Part shown: piece after piece, positions 1 through 7,565 of the stretch
How the letters are laid out: each line of letters opens with the position of its first letter
How positions within the stretch are numbered: position 1 is the stretch's first letter
Source: Mycolicibacterium rutilum
Lineage (GTDB): Bacteria > Actinomycetota > Actinomycetes > Mycobacteriales > Mycobacteriaceae
Direction of reading: 5' to 3'
NCBI RefSeq assembly: GCF_900108565.1
Contig: NZ_LT629971.1
Location: 1,178,001-1,242,000, forward strand
DNA length: 64,000 bases
Position numbers and translations under genes: made by a program
The notes under the pieces: model-generated
What the model was told of the DNA's origin: nothing
The model's input: the letters and a program-made list of their open reading frames with translations, nothing else
Database searches by the model: none

Positions 1-843
1 CACGCCGGCGGTCAGGGCGTCTGGCAGTCGCGCATGATGTCCTCACTCGGCGTGCCGGTCGTACTGTGCTCGGCGCTCGGCGGAGAGACCGGCGATGTCC
101 TGGGGCACCTGCTGCCGATCCGCGACGTCACCGTGCGCACCGTGCCGGTCAGCGCGCGCAACGGCTCCTACGTACACGACCGCCGCTCGGGCGACCGGGA
201 GGTCATCGCCGAGGCCGCCGGTAGCCCGCTGGACCGCCACGAACTCGACTCGTTGTACGAGCTCACGCTGACCGAGGGGCTGACGCACGGCCGAGTCCTG
301 CTGTCCGGCCCCCAGGAAGACGATGTGGTGCCCGCCGACCTCTACCGCCGGCTGTCGACCGACCTCGCCGCCAACGGCTGCAAGGTCGCCGCCGACCTCG
401 CGGGCGAGCGGCTGGAAGCGGTACTGGCGGGCAAGCCGGACCTGATCAAGGTCAGCCACGAGGAACTGCTCGACGACGGCCGGGCGAAATCGGAGGACGC
501 CAAGGACCTCGTCTCGGCCATGCGCTCGATCCGCAAGGACGGCGCGAACACGGTCGTGGTGTCGCGGGCCGGTTCCGCGCCGGCGCTGGCCTTGCTCGCC
601 GACAGCGACGATGTCGTCGAGATCTGCATGCCGACATTGGAACCCGCCGACTCGGCGGGCGCCGGAGACTCGATGACGGCGGGCATCGTCGCCGCACTGG
701 CGGGCGGTCGCCCACTGCCCGAGGCGTTGCAGGTCGGCGCGGCGTGCGGCGCTCTCAACGTGGTGCGGCACGGGCTGGGTACCGGCGGGGCGCGGGCCGT
801 CGAGACGCTCGCCGAACGGGTCGAACTGCACGCGTGGAAATGA
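1..843 (+). CDS. PfkB-family sugar kinase, 5' end outside window
   Basis: The reading frame is open from the first base, so the N-terminus lies upstream; 280 residues are visible. Visible residues 2-8 (AGGQGVW) match the conserved glycine pair of the N-terminal PfkB/ribokinase signature (AGGxGxN), and GAGDS at residues 220-224 is the C-terminal signature, in which the Asp is the catalytic base that activates the hydroxyl for phosphorylation by ATP. The family phosphorylates sugars or sugar phosphates in the cytoplasm (1-phosphofructokinase, tagatose-6-phosphate kinase and relatives). The exact substrate cannot be read from the sequence. The stop is 13 bases before surE, so the two may be co-transcribed. 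An internal ATG at 34 is not the true start, because the family motif begins before it. Confidence 0.85.
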   Translation, partial: HAGGQGVWQSRMMSSLGVPVVLCSALGGETGDVLGHLLPIRDVTVRTVPVSARNGSYVHDRRSGDREVIAEAAGSPLDRHELDSLYELTLTEGLTHGRVLLSGPQEDDVVPADLYRRLSTDLAANGCKVAADLAGERLEAVLAGKPDLIKVSHEELLDDGRAKSEDAKDLVSAMRSIRKDGANTVVVSRAGSAPALALLADSDDVVEICMPTLEPADSAGAGDSMTAGIVAALAGGRPLPEALQVGAACGALNVVRHGLGTGGARAVETLAERVELHAWK

Positions 844-856
844 AGGAGGGCGTTCC

Positions 857-1627
857 GTGCCGCTCGCACTGGTGACCAATGACGACGGAATCGACGCTGC
901 CGGCCTGCACGCGCTGGCGGCCGCGGCGCTGGAGGCGGGGCTGGATGTGATCGTGGCTGCGCCGGCCGAGCAGGCCAGCGGGGCGAGCGCGGCGCTCAGC
1001 GCGGTCCGCCGCGACGGCCGCACGGTCATCGATCGCCGGGAGTTACCCGGCCTCGACGTTCCGGCGTGGGCGGTGCAAGCCCAGCCCGGGCACATCGTCG
1101 CCGCCGCACTCAACGGCTGGTTCGACCCGCGTCCTGACCTGGTGCTGTCGGGAATCAACCACGGCGCCAACGTCGGTCGGGCCATCCTGCACTCCGGCAC
1201 GGTCGGCGCGGCGCTCACCGCCAAGATCAGCGACACCCGCGCGCTGGCCGTCTCGCTCGCCGTCGACCTGCACCCGACCGGCGTGCGGCATTGGAAGACC
1301 GCCGCCGGTCTGGTCGCGCCGGTGCTGGAGTTGCTGTTCGACGCACCCGACGGGACCGTGCTGTCGCTCAACGTTCCGGACCGGCCCGCCGCGGAGGTGG
1401 GTCCGCTGCGCCACGCGCGGCTCGCCCCCGGCGGAGCGGTGCAGACGCGGGTCGAGGAGGTCGGTGACGGCGGGGTGCGGCTGAGTGAGGTCGAGGTGCC
1501 CGACATGCCCGAGCCGGATACCGACAGCGCCCTGCTCGACGCCGGTCACCCGACGCTGACGGAGTTGCGGTCGGTCGAGGCGGACGACGGCGAGCTCGTG
1601 CAGAAGTGGCTCGCGGGCCGCGATTGA
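857..1627 (+). CDS. surE: 5'/3'-nucleotidase SurE
   Basis: This is a 256-residue SurE-family phosphatase. Known members use a divalent metal to remove phosphate from nucleoside 5'- and 3'-monophosphates and are linked to stationary-phase survival. The N-terminal VTNDDGI motif (residues 6-12) carries the metal-binding Asp pair, and SGINHGAN near residue 97 is the second conserved metal and substrate site. Length is normal for the family. The GTG start has an AGGAGG-like site just upstream (GAAGGAGGG). It follows the PfkB kinase by 13 bases in the same direction and converges on the DUF222 gene. Confidence 0.93.
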   Translation: MPLALVTNDDGIDAAGLHALAAAALEAGLDVIVAAPAEQASGASAALSAVRRDGRTVIDRRELPGLDVPAWAVQAQPGHIVAAALNGWFDPRPDLVLSGINHGANVGRAILHSGTVGAALTAKISDTRALAVSLAVDLHPTGVRHWKTAAGLVAPVLELLFDAPDGTVLSLNVPDRPAAEVGPLRHARLAPGGAVQTRVEEVGDGGVRLSEVEVPDMPEPDTDSALLDAGHPTLTELRSVEADDGELVQKWLAGRD

Positions 1628-1751
1628 GGGCACTTCAGGTTCGTCGAAGAGCACGACTCGAGGGGCTGTGGCGCACGTGGTAGCGCGCCGCACTGGCAGT
1701 GTGGGGGTCAGGGGTGCAAAGACTGAAAACCTCACCGGCGCATGCCTCTGC

Positions 1752-1778
1752 CCCGGAGACTCTTCCGGTGTCTCCGGG
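1752..1778. terminator. Inverted repeat, putative bidirectional terminator
   Basis: CCCGGAGAC (1752-1760) and GTCTCCGGG (1770-1778) form a perfect 9-bp stem with a 9-base loop between the convergent surE and DUF222 genes. There is no T-run on either side, which is common for mycobacterial terminators. The call rests on the stem and its position only. Confidence 0.5.
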
Positions 1779-1799
1779 TGAGAGGTTTCGGGCCGGCGG

Positions 1800-3260
1800 T
1801 CAGGCCGCTTCGCCGTCTGGTGGTGACGGTCCGCCGTGGTGGTCGGCGGGGCCAGCCCGGGTGGTCGTTTCGGTGTCGATCGGCGTTGTTGCTTCGGCAT
1901 CGTCGGGTGGGCGTAGGAGGAGTTCGGGGCGGTGGTGGTAGTTGAGGCGGGCTTGGCCGGTGTCCAGTCGGGGCGGGGGATGCCATTCGACGTCGTGGCG
2001 CTCGCTCATGCGGGTGGTCCAGCCGTTGTCGTCGTCGACGGCGCGGTTATCGGCCCCGCAGGCCAGCCCGAGGTCATCAACGTTGGTGTTGCCGCCGTCG
2101 GCCCAGTCGCGGCTGACGTGATGGACCTGGCAGCCGTAAGCCCCGACGGTGCAGCCCGGTTTGGTACAGCCGCCGTCGCGGGCGATAAGCATGATCCGCT
2201 GCGCCGGCGAAGCGACGCGCCGAGCCCTGAACAGCTCGAGTGCACTGCCGGTGGCGCGGTCGAACACCGCCAGATAGTGATTGGCGTGCGCGGCCATGCG
2301 CACCACGTCACGGATGGGGACCACGGTGCCCCCGCCGGTGGTGCCCACCCCGGCGCGGGATTCCAGGTCTTGCAAGGTGGTGCGGATGATCACCGAGACC
2401 GGCAGCCCGTTGAGCTGACCCAGATCGCCACTCATCAGCGCAATGCGCCCGATCGCGATCATCGCATCATGCTGGCGCTGGGCCAGGCTGCGGTGATCGT
2501 TGTCGATCTGGGCCTGCGTCGGCGTCCCCGACACACACGGTTCATCATCGTCGGGGTTGCACATCCCGGGGGCGGCGTACTTGGCGAACAGCACTTCCCA
2601 GATCGCCCACGCCTCCGGGGTCAGCCTGGCCCGCAGCTCGATCATCCCGTCCTCGCCCTGTTTGGACTTGGTCACCGCCCGCTTGCGGGCCCGTTCGGTG
2701 TCATCGGGTTCGGGGCCGTCCTGATCCATCAGGAATAGCTTCAGATCCGCGCTGTCTTGCAGTTCTTTGGGCCCAGCCGCGGCCGCGGTGCGCACCAGGT
2801 CCAGTTCGAACCGCTCGCGGGTCGCGTTGTCGACGAACCCGGGCAGCTTGTTCATCGATTTGCGGATGACCTCGACATGCTCGCCGGTGATCAACCCGTG
2901 CGCCTGAGCGGCCGCGGTCGCCGGTAGCAGCGGTGGCAGCGCCGGACCCGTCACCGCTTGGCGCGGAGCCAACAACGTGGCCTCGGTCAGGCGCCGGTTT
3001 GCCTCACTGGTCGATATCCGCCACCGCACACTCAAGACCTGCCTCCAGGACTTGGCGCCCATCTGCTGCGGCGTGGTCTCGGTCTGCAACCGCGCCAACA
3101 CCCGATGCCCCACAGCGGGCAGCCGACAGCCCTGGGTTTCCAGAGCGTCGAGGACCTCCACCAACTCAGGGGCGGTGGACAAGTCAAAATCGCAAGCGAG
3201 CAGGTCATCGACAGCAGCACGCAATGCCGCCACCGCCGCCTGCACCTGACCCTCTGACAT
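1800..3260 (-). CDS. DUF222/13E12-family HNH endonuclease-like protein
   Basis: This 486-residue protein belongs to the mycobacterial 13E12 repeat family: an N-terminal DUF222 helical region followed by a C-terminal HNH module. The HNH part shows the zinc-type pattern CTKPGC, then QVHHVSRDWADGG, then LACGADNRAV. The first His pair and the Asn are present, and the last His found in some relatives is absent. Molecular function in the family is not established. The ATG at 3260 was chosen because an SOS box lies immediately upstream (3264-3279); an in-frame ATG at 3275 lies inside that box. LexA control of several 13E12 genes is known in M. tuberculosis. Multiple divergent copies per genome are usual. 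Confidence 0.85.
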   Translation of the reverse strand: MSEGQVQAAVAALRAAVDDLLACDFDLSTAPELVEVLDALETQGCRLPAVGHRVLARLQTETTPQQMGAKSWRQVLSVRWRISTSEANRRLTEATLLAPRQAVTGPALPPLLPATAAAQAHGLITGEHVEVIRKSMNKLPGFVDNATRERFELDLVRTAAAAGPKELQDSADLKLFLMDQDGPEPDDTERARKRAVTKSKQGEDGMIELRARLTPEAWAIWEVLFAKYAAPGMCNPDDDEPCVSGTPTQAQIDNDHRSLAQRQHDAMIAIGRIALMSGDLGQLNGLPVSVIIRTTLQDLESRAGVGTTGGGTVVPIRDVVRMAAHANHYLAVFDRATGSALELFRARRVASPAQRIMLIARDGGCTKPGCTVGAYGCQVHHVSRDWADGGNTNVDDLGLACGADNRAVDDDNGWTTRMSERHDVEWHPPPRLDTGQARLNYHHRPELLLRPPDDAEATTPIDTETTTRAGPADHHGGPSPPDGEAA

Positions 3261-3263
3261 ATT

Positions 3264-3279
3264 TCGAACATACATTCGA
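3264..3279 (-). promoter_or_regulatory. SOS box (LexA operator)
   Basis: TCGAACATACATTCGA matches the mycobacterial SOS box TCGAAC-N4-GTTCGA in 11 of 12 defined positions. It sits 3 bases upstream of the DUF222 ATG at 3260, so LexA bound here would block transcription. The short distance implies a very short or absent leader. Confidence 0.75.
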
Positions 3280-3322
3280 ACACCGACAAGTCCGGAATGG
3301 CCGGCAGATGCGGTCGACTCCG

Positions 3323-3985
3323 TCAGCAGGGCACGTCGACAAGCACCGCGTCGATGATCGCCGCTGCCGTGCGGGCGGCCTGCTCGCCGTCGCCGGCGGC
3401 GATGTGATCGATCAGCACACCGTGATCGACGACGTGCACCGCCGCCTCGTGCCCGGTCGCGACGCTGGCCGTGATCGCCTCCATCAGGCCCCGGTACAAC
3501 TCGGTGAGCGTGGCGTTGTGCGAGCTGCGGACGACGGCGAGGTGGAATTCGGCGTCCGCGCGGGCGAATTCGTCGGCGTCCGCGCTCCGGCAGTTGTCGC
3601 GACGCGCCAGCAGTGCCCGCAGTGCGGCGAGGTCGTCGTCGGTGCGGCGCGCCGCGGCGGCACGCGCTCCTTCGACCTCGAGGGCGCGCCGGACCTGCAG
3701 CACGTCGCGCCACTCGGCGCCGCACAGCCGGCGCAGCGCACCCGACACCTCGCTGGTGGCCCGCACGTAGGTGCCGTCGCCTTGCCGCACCTCGAGGATC
3801 CCGGCGTGCGCGAGGGCGCGGACCGCTTCGCGCACCGTGTTGCGGCCGACGCCGAGCGACTCCACGAGGACGGTCTCGTTGGGGATGCGCCGGCCGACGG
3901 GCCACTCACCGGAGGCCACCGAGGTCCGGATCTGCTCGATGACCTGATCGACGAGACCCGAGCGGCGCGCGGTGACCAATGGCAC
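3323..3985 (-). CDS. GntR-family (FadR/FCD subfamily) transcriptional regulator
   Basis: This is a 220-residue regulator. Residues about 10-75 form the GntR winged helix (recognition segment GVGRNTVREAVRAL), and residues about 95-215 form an all-helical FCD ligand domain with the expected Asp/His metal-site pattern (DAEFHLAV, then HGVLIDHI). The GTG start at 3985 is supported by GAAAGGA about 8 bases upstream. It is divergent from the CynX-type permease, with only 47 bases between the starts. It therefore probably controls that permease and itself in response to a small carboxylate or related ligand. The ligand is unknown. Confidence 0.85.
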   Translation of the reverse strand: MPLVTARRSGLVDQVIEQIRTSVASGEWPVGRRIPNETVLVESLGVGRNTVREAVRALAHAGILEVRQGDGTYVRATSEVSGALRRLCGAEWRDVLQVRRALEVEGARAAAARRTDDDLAALRALLARRDNCRSADADEFARADAEFHLAVVRSSHNATLTELYRGLMEAITASVATGHEAAVHVVDHGVLIDHIAAGDGEQAARTAAAIIDAVLVDVPC

Positions 3986-4032
3986 AGAGACGTCCTTTCA
4001 ACCAATCATGGGATGTATGGCAGATTAGCAAG

Positions 4033-5244
4033 GTGGCAGTCGGTCAGCAGGATGAACAAGCGGTGTCGACGGCGCCGCTGACCCGCGTCGCCGGGGGCGC
4101 GCTGCTCGCGGCCGCCGTCGTGCTGACCGCCCTGAACCTGCGGCCCGCGGTCACCAGCGTGGCGCCGCTGCTCGGCGAGATGCGCACCGACCTCGGGGTG
4201 TCGGCGACGTGGGCGGGCGTGCTCACCACCCTGCCCACGCTGTGCTTCGCGGCCGCCGGGCTCACCGCACCCCGGCTGGCCGCACGCCTCGGCCTCGGGC
4301 GCACCATCTCGATCGCGTTGGCGGTGATCACGGTCGGACTGCTCGGGCGGATCATCGACGGCCCGCATGTGGTGACCGCCGCGACGCTGGTCGCGTGCGC
4401 GGGCATCGCACTGGCCAACGTGTTGATCCCGGTCGTGATCAAGCAGTCGTTTCCGGCCCGGATCGGGCTAATGACGGGCATCTACACCGCGGCGCTGCAG
4501 AGCGGTGGCGCGCTGGGCTCGGCCCTGACCCCCGGCCTCGAGGGCCCGCTCGGGGGATGGCGGGGGGCGCTGGCCGCCTGGGCGGTGGTGTCGCTCATCG
4601 CGCTGATCGCGTGGCTGCCGACGTCGCGGCGGCACGGCCCACACTGGGCGGCGAACACCACGCCGATCAGCGGCAGGCGTTCGCTGCTGCGCAACCGGCT
4701 GGCGTGGACGGTGACGTTGTTCTTCGGGTGCCAGTCGATGATGGCCTACATCGTGATGGGTTGGCTGCCCCAGGTGTTCATCGACAACGGGGTCGGCAAG
4801 ACGCAGGCGGGCCTGCTGGTCGGTCTGACGTCGCTGATCGGCGTGCCCATCGCGTTGGTGGTCGCTCCGTTGGCCGCCCGCAGCCGCGGCCAGAGCGGGT
4901 GGATCGTCGGGCTGGGCGTCGTGGGTCTGATCGGCACCGTCGGGCTGACCGTCGCGCCCGCGGCGCAACCGGTGTTGTGGAGCGTGCTGATCGGTATCGG
5001 TATGGGCGTGTTCGCCCTTGCGCTGGCGGTGATCGCGCTGCGCGCCCGCGACGCCGAGGACACCGCTCAACTGTCCGGGATGGCGCAGGGGTTCGGCTAT
5101 CTGATCGCGGGGGTCGGCCCGTTCCTGTTCGGCCTGCTGCACGACGTCACCCACGGCTGGACGGTGCCGTGGACGATGTTCCTGGCCGTCTACGTCCTCC
5201 AGATCCTTCTCGGCGCCCAGGCCGGCCGCGCCCGGTACGTCTGA
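4033..5244 (+). CDS. MFS permease of the CynX/NimT type
   Basis: This is a membrane transporter of about 403 residues with 12 predicted hydrophobic segments. The early segment LNLRPAVTSVAPLL is typical of the CynX/NimT (cyanate, 2-nitroimidazole) branch of the major facilitator superfamily. It probably exports or imports a small organic anion; the substrate cannot be deduced. The start is uncertain. GTG 4033 avoids overlap with the divergent GntR gene, while GTG 4063 has a better purine-rich site (GCAGGA) upstream and would give 393 residues. The divergent GntR regulator is the likely controller. Confidence 0.82.
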   Translation: MAVGQQDEQAVSTAPLTRVAGGALLAAAVVLTALNLRPAVTSVAPLLGEMRTDLGVSATWAGVLTTLPTLCFAAAGLTAPRLAARLGLGRTISIALAVITVGLLGRIIDGPHVVTAATLVACAGIALANVLIPVVIKQSFPARIGLMTGIYTAALQSGGALGSALTPGLEGPLGGWRGALAAWAVVSLIALIAWLPTSRRHGPHWAANTTPISGRRSLLRNRLAWTVTLFFGCQSMMAYIVMGWLPQVFIDNGVGKTQAGLLVGLTSLIGVPIALVVAPLAARSRGQSGWIVGLGVVGLIGTVGLTVAPAAQPVLWSVLIGIGMGVFALALAVIALRARDAEDTAQLSGMAQGFGYLIAGVGPFLFGLLHDVTHGWTVPWTMFLAVYVLQILLGAQAGRARYV

Positions 5245-5353
5245 GCTGGAAGCCTCCACCTCTCAGCAGTGAGGAAACCGGTCGTATCCGGCCGGATGTC
5301 CGTTCCCGCAGGATCCGTTCTCAGAAGCGCACATCCGCTGGAAAGGACTCCTC
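5245..5353. other. Intergenic space with a 12-bp perfect palindrome
   Basis: Between the permease and the SDR gene lies ATCCGGCCGGAT (5286-5297), a perfect 12-bp palindrome. It could be an operator for the SDR/monooxygenase pair or part of a weak terminator. The sequence does not decide between these, and the GC-rich content makes chance possible. Confidence 0.3.
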
Positions 5354-6064
5354 ATGAGCGAACAACCGAAAGTCGCCATCATCACCGGCGCGTCCCGCGG
5401 GATCGGCGCAGCACTGATCCCCGCGTACCGCAAACTGGGTTTCGCCGTCGTCGCGGCGGCGAGATCGATTGATGATCAACATGATCCAGAACTTCTCACC
5501 GTCTCGGCCGATGTGTCGGTACCCGGCGACGGCGCACGCATCGTGGACGCGGCGCTGCAGCGCTTCGGCCGGGTCGACACGGTGGTCAACAACGCCGGCA
5601 TCTTCGTGGCCAAACCCTTCACCGAGTACACCGATGACGACTACGACGCCGTCACCGGGGTGAACCTGAGGGGCTTCTTCGACGTGTCCCGCAGCGCGGT
5701 CGCCGCCATGACCCAACAGGGCGGCGGCCACCTGGTCACCGTCTCGACCAGCCTCGTCGACCATGCCAACTCCGCCGTACCGTCGGCGCTGGCGTCGCTG
5801 ACCAAAGGTGGCCTCAACGCTGTCACCAAGGCGTTGGCCATCGAGTACGCCGACCGCGGGATCCGCGCCAACGCGGTATCTCTCGGGGTGATCCGCACAC
5901 CCATGCATCCCCCGTCCACCCACGCCGCCCTGGCCCGGTTGCATCCGCTGGGCCGGATGGGCGACATCGACGACGTCGTGGAGGCCATCATGTATCTCGA
6001 GCAGGCGCCGTTCGTCACCGGCGAGATCCTGCACGTCGACGGCGGACAGAGCGCGGGCCACTGA
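5354..6064 (+). CDS. SDR-fold protein without the usual catalytic tyrosine
   Basis: This 236-residue short-chain dehydrogenase/reductase-fold protein has the nucleotide-binding TGASRGIG at residues 11-18 and NNAG near residue 80. At the active site the usual YxxxK is replaced: the sequence reads SALASLTKGG, so the Lys is kept but the Tyr position is Ala. It either uses another acid/base residue or has lost ordinary SDR redox activity. The start has a strong AAAGGA site. Its stop at 6062-6064 lies just before the Shine-Dalgarno site of the nitronate monooxygenase gene, so the two form an operon and may act on one substrate. Confidence 0.85.
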   Translation: MSEQPKVAIITGASRGIGAALIPAYRKLGFAVVAAARSIDDQHDPELLTVSADVSVPGDGARIVDAALQRFGRVDTVVNNAGIFVAKPFTEYTDDDYDAVTGVNLRGFFDVSRSAVAAMTQQGGGHLVTVSTSLVDHANSAVPSALASLTKGGLNAVTKALAIEYADRGIRANAVSLGVIRTPMHPPSTHAALARLHPLGRMGDIDDVVEAIMYLEQAPFVTGEILHVDGGQSAGH

Positions 6065-6081
6065 TGACCGGAGGAGCAGCG

Positions 6082-7110
6082 ATGAACAGTCCCTTGACGA
6101 ATCTGAACGTGACGCTTCCGGTCATCGCCGCCCCGATGGCGGGCGGACCCACCACGCCGGCCATGGTCATCGCGGCGTCCGGGGCCGGCAGCCTGGGTCT
6201 GCTGGCGGCCGGATACAAGGCCCCGGACGCCGTGCAGTCGGAGATCGCGGCCGTCCGCGCGGCGTCAGTTCCGTTCGGAGTGAATGTCTTTGCGCCGAAC
6301 CCGGTTCCGATCGATGAGCAAACCTACCGGCGTTACGCCGACGCGGTACAACGCGAAGCCGACCGCTTCGATGTCCGCCTGCCCGCCGGCCCGGTGGACG
6401 ATGACGACGCGTTCCGCGCGAAGATCGAGCTGCTGCTGTCGGATCCGGTACCGGTCGTGAGCTTCACGTTCGGCCTGCCCGGCGACGACGTGGTCCGCGC
6501 GCTGCAAAAGGCGGGCACCACCGTCGTGCAAACCGTCACGACCGTCGACGAGGCGAAGGCCGCCGCGGCTGCCGGTGTCGACATGCTCGCGGTGCAGGCC
6601 TCGGTCGCCGGTGGCCACTCGGGCACGTTCACCCCGGACCGGTTACCGGCGCCGGTACCGCTGGCCGAGCTCGTCGCGCAGGTGATCGCCGCCGCGGACC
6701 TGCCCGTCATGGCGGCGGGTGGGTTGGCTTCCGCCGACGACGTCGCGGGTGTCCTGCATGCCGGCGCGGCCGCGGCGGCGGTGGGCACCGTGCTGCTGCG
6801 CGCGCAGGAGAGCGGCGCGTCGGCCACTCACCGGGCCGCGCTGACCGATCCGTCGTTCACCGAGACCGTCATCACCCGCGCGTTCACCGGGCGACCGGCG
6901 CGCGGGCTGCGGAACCGGTTCATCGACGAGTTCGAGGCGCGCGCACCGCTGGGCTATCCCGCGATCCACCATCTGACGAGCCCGCTGCGAAAAGCGGCGG
7001 CTGCGGCGGGCGAGCCCGAGCTGGTGCACCTGTGGGCGGGGACGGGTTACCGCCAGGCGCAGGAGAAGCCGACCGCGGCGATTCTGTCCGAACTCGTTGC
7101 GGCGGTGTGA
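6082..7110 (+). CDS. Nitronate monooxygenase family FMN enzyme
   Basis: This is a 342-residue class of FMN-dependent TIM barrel. It shows APMAGG at the N-terminus, the VQASVAGGHSG loop containing the catalytic His region, and AAGGLASADDV, the phosphate-binding loop for FMN. Family members oxidise alkyl nitronates with oxygen. Start 6082 was chosen over 6064 because GGAGGAGCAGCG precedes it; the upstream ATG overlaps the SDR stop and has no site of its own. It is the second gene of a two-gene unit with the SDR-fold protein. Confidence 0.87.
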   Translation: MNSPLTNLNVTLPVIAAPMAGGPTTPAMVIAASGAGSLGLLAAGYKAPDAVQSEIAAVRAASVPFGVNVFAPNPVPIDEQTYRRYADAVQREADRFDVRLPAGPVDDDDAFRAKIELLLSDPVPVVSFTFGLPGDDVVRALQKAGTTVVQTVTTVDEAKAAAAAGVDMLAVQASVAGGHSGTFTPDRLPAPVPLAELVAQVIAAADLPVMAAGGLASADDVAGVLHAGAAAAAVGTVLLRAQESGASATHRAALTDPSFTETVITRAFTGRPARGLRNRFIDEFEARAPLGYPAIHHLTSPLRKAAAAAGEPELVHLWAGTGYRQAQEKPTAAILSELVAAV

Positions 7111-7113
7111 CTC

Positions 7114-7551
7114 TCACACGGTGAGCCGCAGCTCCTCGCCGCGGTGCGTGCTGAGCGTGACGACGACGGCGCCGGGACCCGTGGCGAACTTGGTGTTGGC
7201 GTAGCCGATGAAGCCGTAGTGGCCGTCGATCCTCGACACGGCGGTGAAGTCGCCGCTGCCCGACGCACCGGTGTCGAGGTTCGTCCAGTCGGCGGTCACG
7301 GTGAGAGCACAGGATCCGTCGTAGATCCCGGCGTCGTAGTGGACCGCCACGCGGACACCGTTCTCGTCGCGGTAGCCGTTCCGCACCGGGTCGACCTGCG
7401 CCTCCGCGCGGACGGTCCCGCCACACGTCGGCGAGGCGACCACCGGGACGGCCTCGAGCTGTGCGGCGCTCTGCGCCGAGGCCGGCGCCGCTAACACGCA
7501 CGGTGCGATGAGCGCGGCAGCGAGCGGCCCGGTGGCACGCAGCGATGTCAT
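7114..7551 (-). CDS. Secreted hypothetical protein with Sec signal peptide
   Basis: This is a 145-residue protein. Residues 1-27 form a signal peptide with a hydrophobic core ending at APASAQ, a good signal peptidase I site. The mature part of about 118 residues has two Cys (TCGGT and SCALT), likely disulfide-bonded after export, and is rich in beta-type segments. It resembles small exported mycobacterial proteins of unknown function, and no catalytic motif is seen. It lies between two convergently arranged enzyme genes and shows no clear operon partner. Confidence 0.75.
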   Translation of the reverse strand: MTSLRATGPLAAALIAPCVLAAPASAQSAAQLEAVPVVASPTCGGTVRAEAQVDPVRNGYRDENGVRVAVHYDAGIYDGSCALTVTADWTNLDTGASGSGDFTAVSRIDGHYGFIGYANTKFATGPGAVVVTLSTHRGEELRLTV

Positions 7552-7565
7552 GCCCTGGGTATCGC

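Noticed and set aside
43..1506. Minus-strand frame of 487 codons opposite the PfkB kinase and surE
   Set aside because: Composition is that of a shadow frame and no domain is recognisable; both sense genes have conserved motifs.
3261..3905. Upstream extension of the DUF222 frame
   Set aside because: It overlaps the GntR gene in another frame, has Arg-rich shadow composition and passes through the SOS box.
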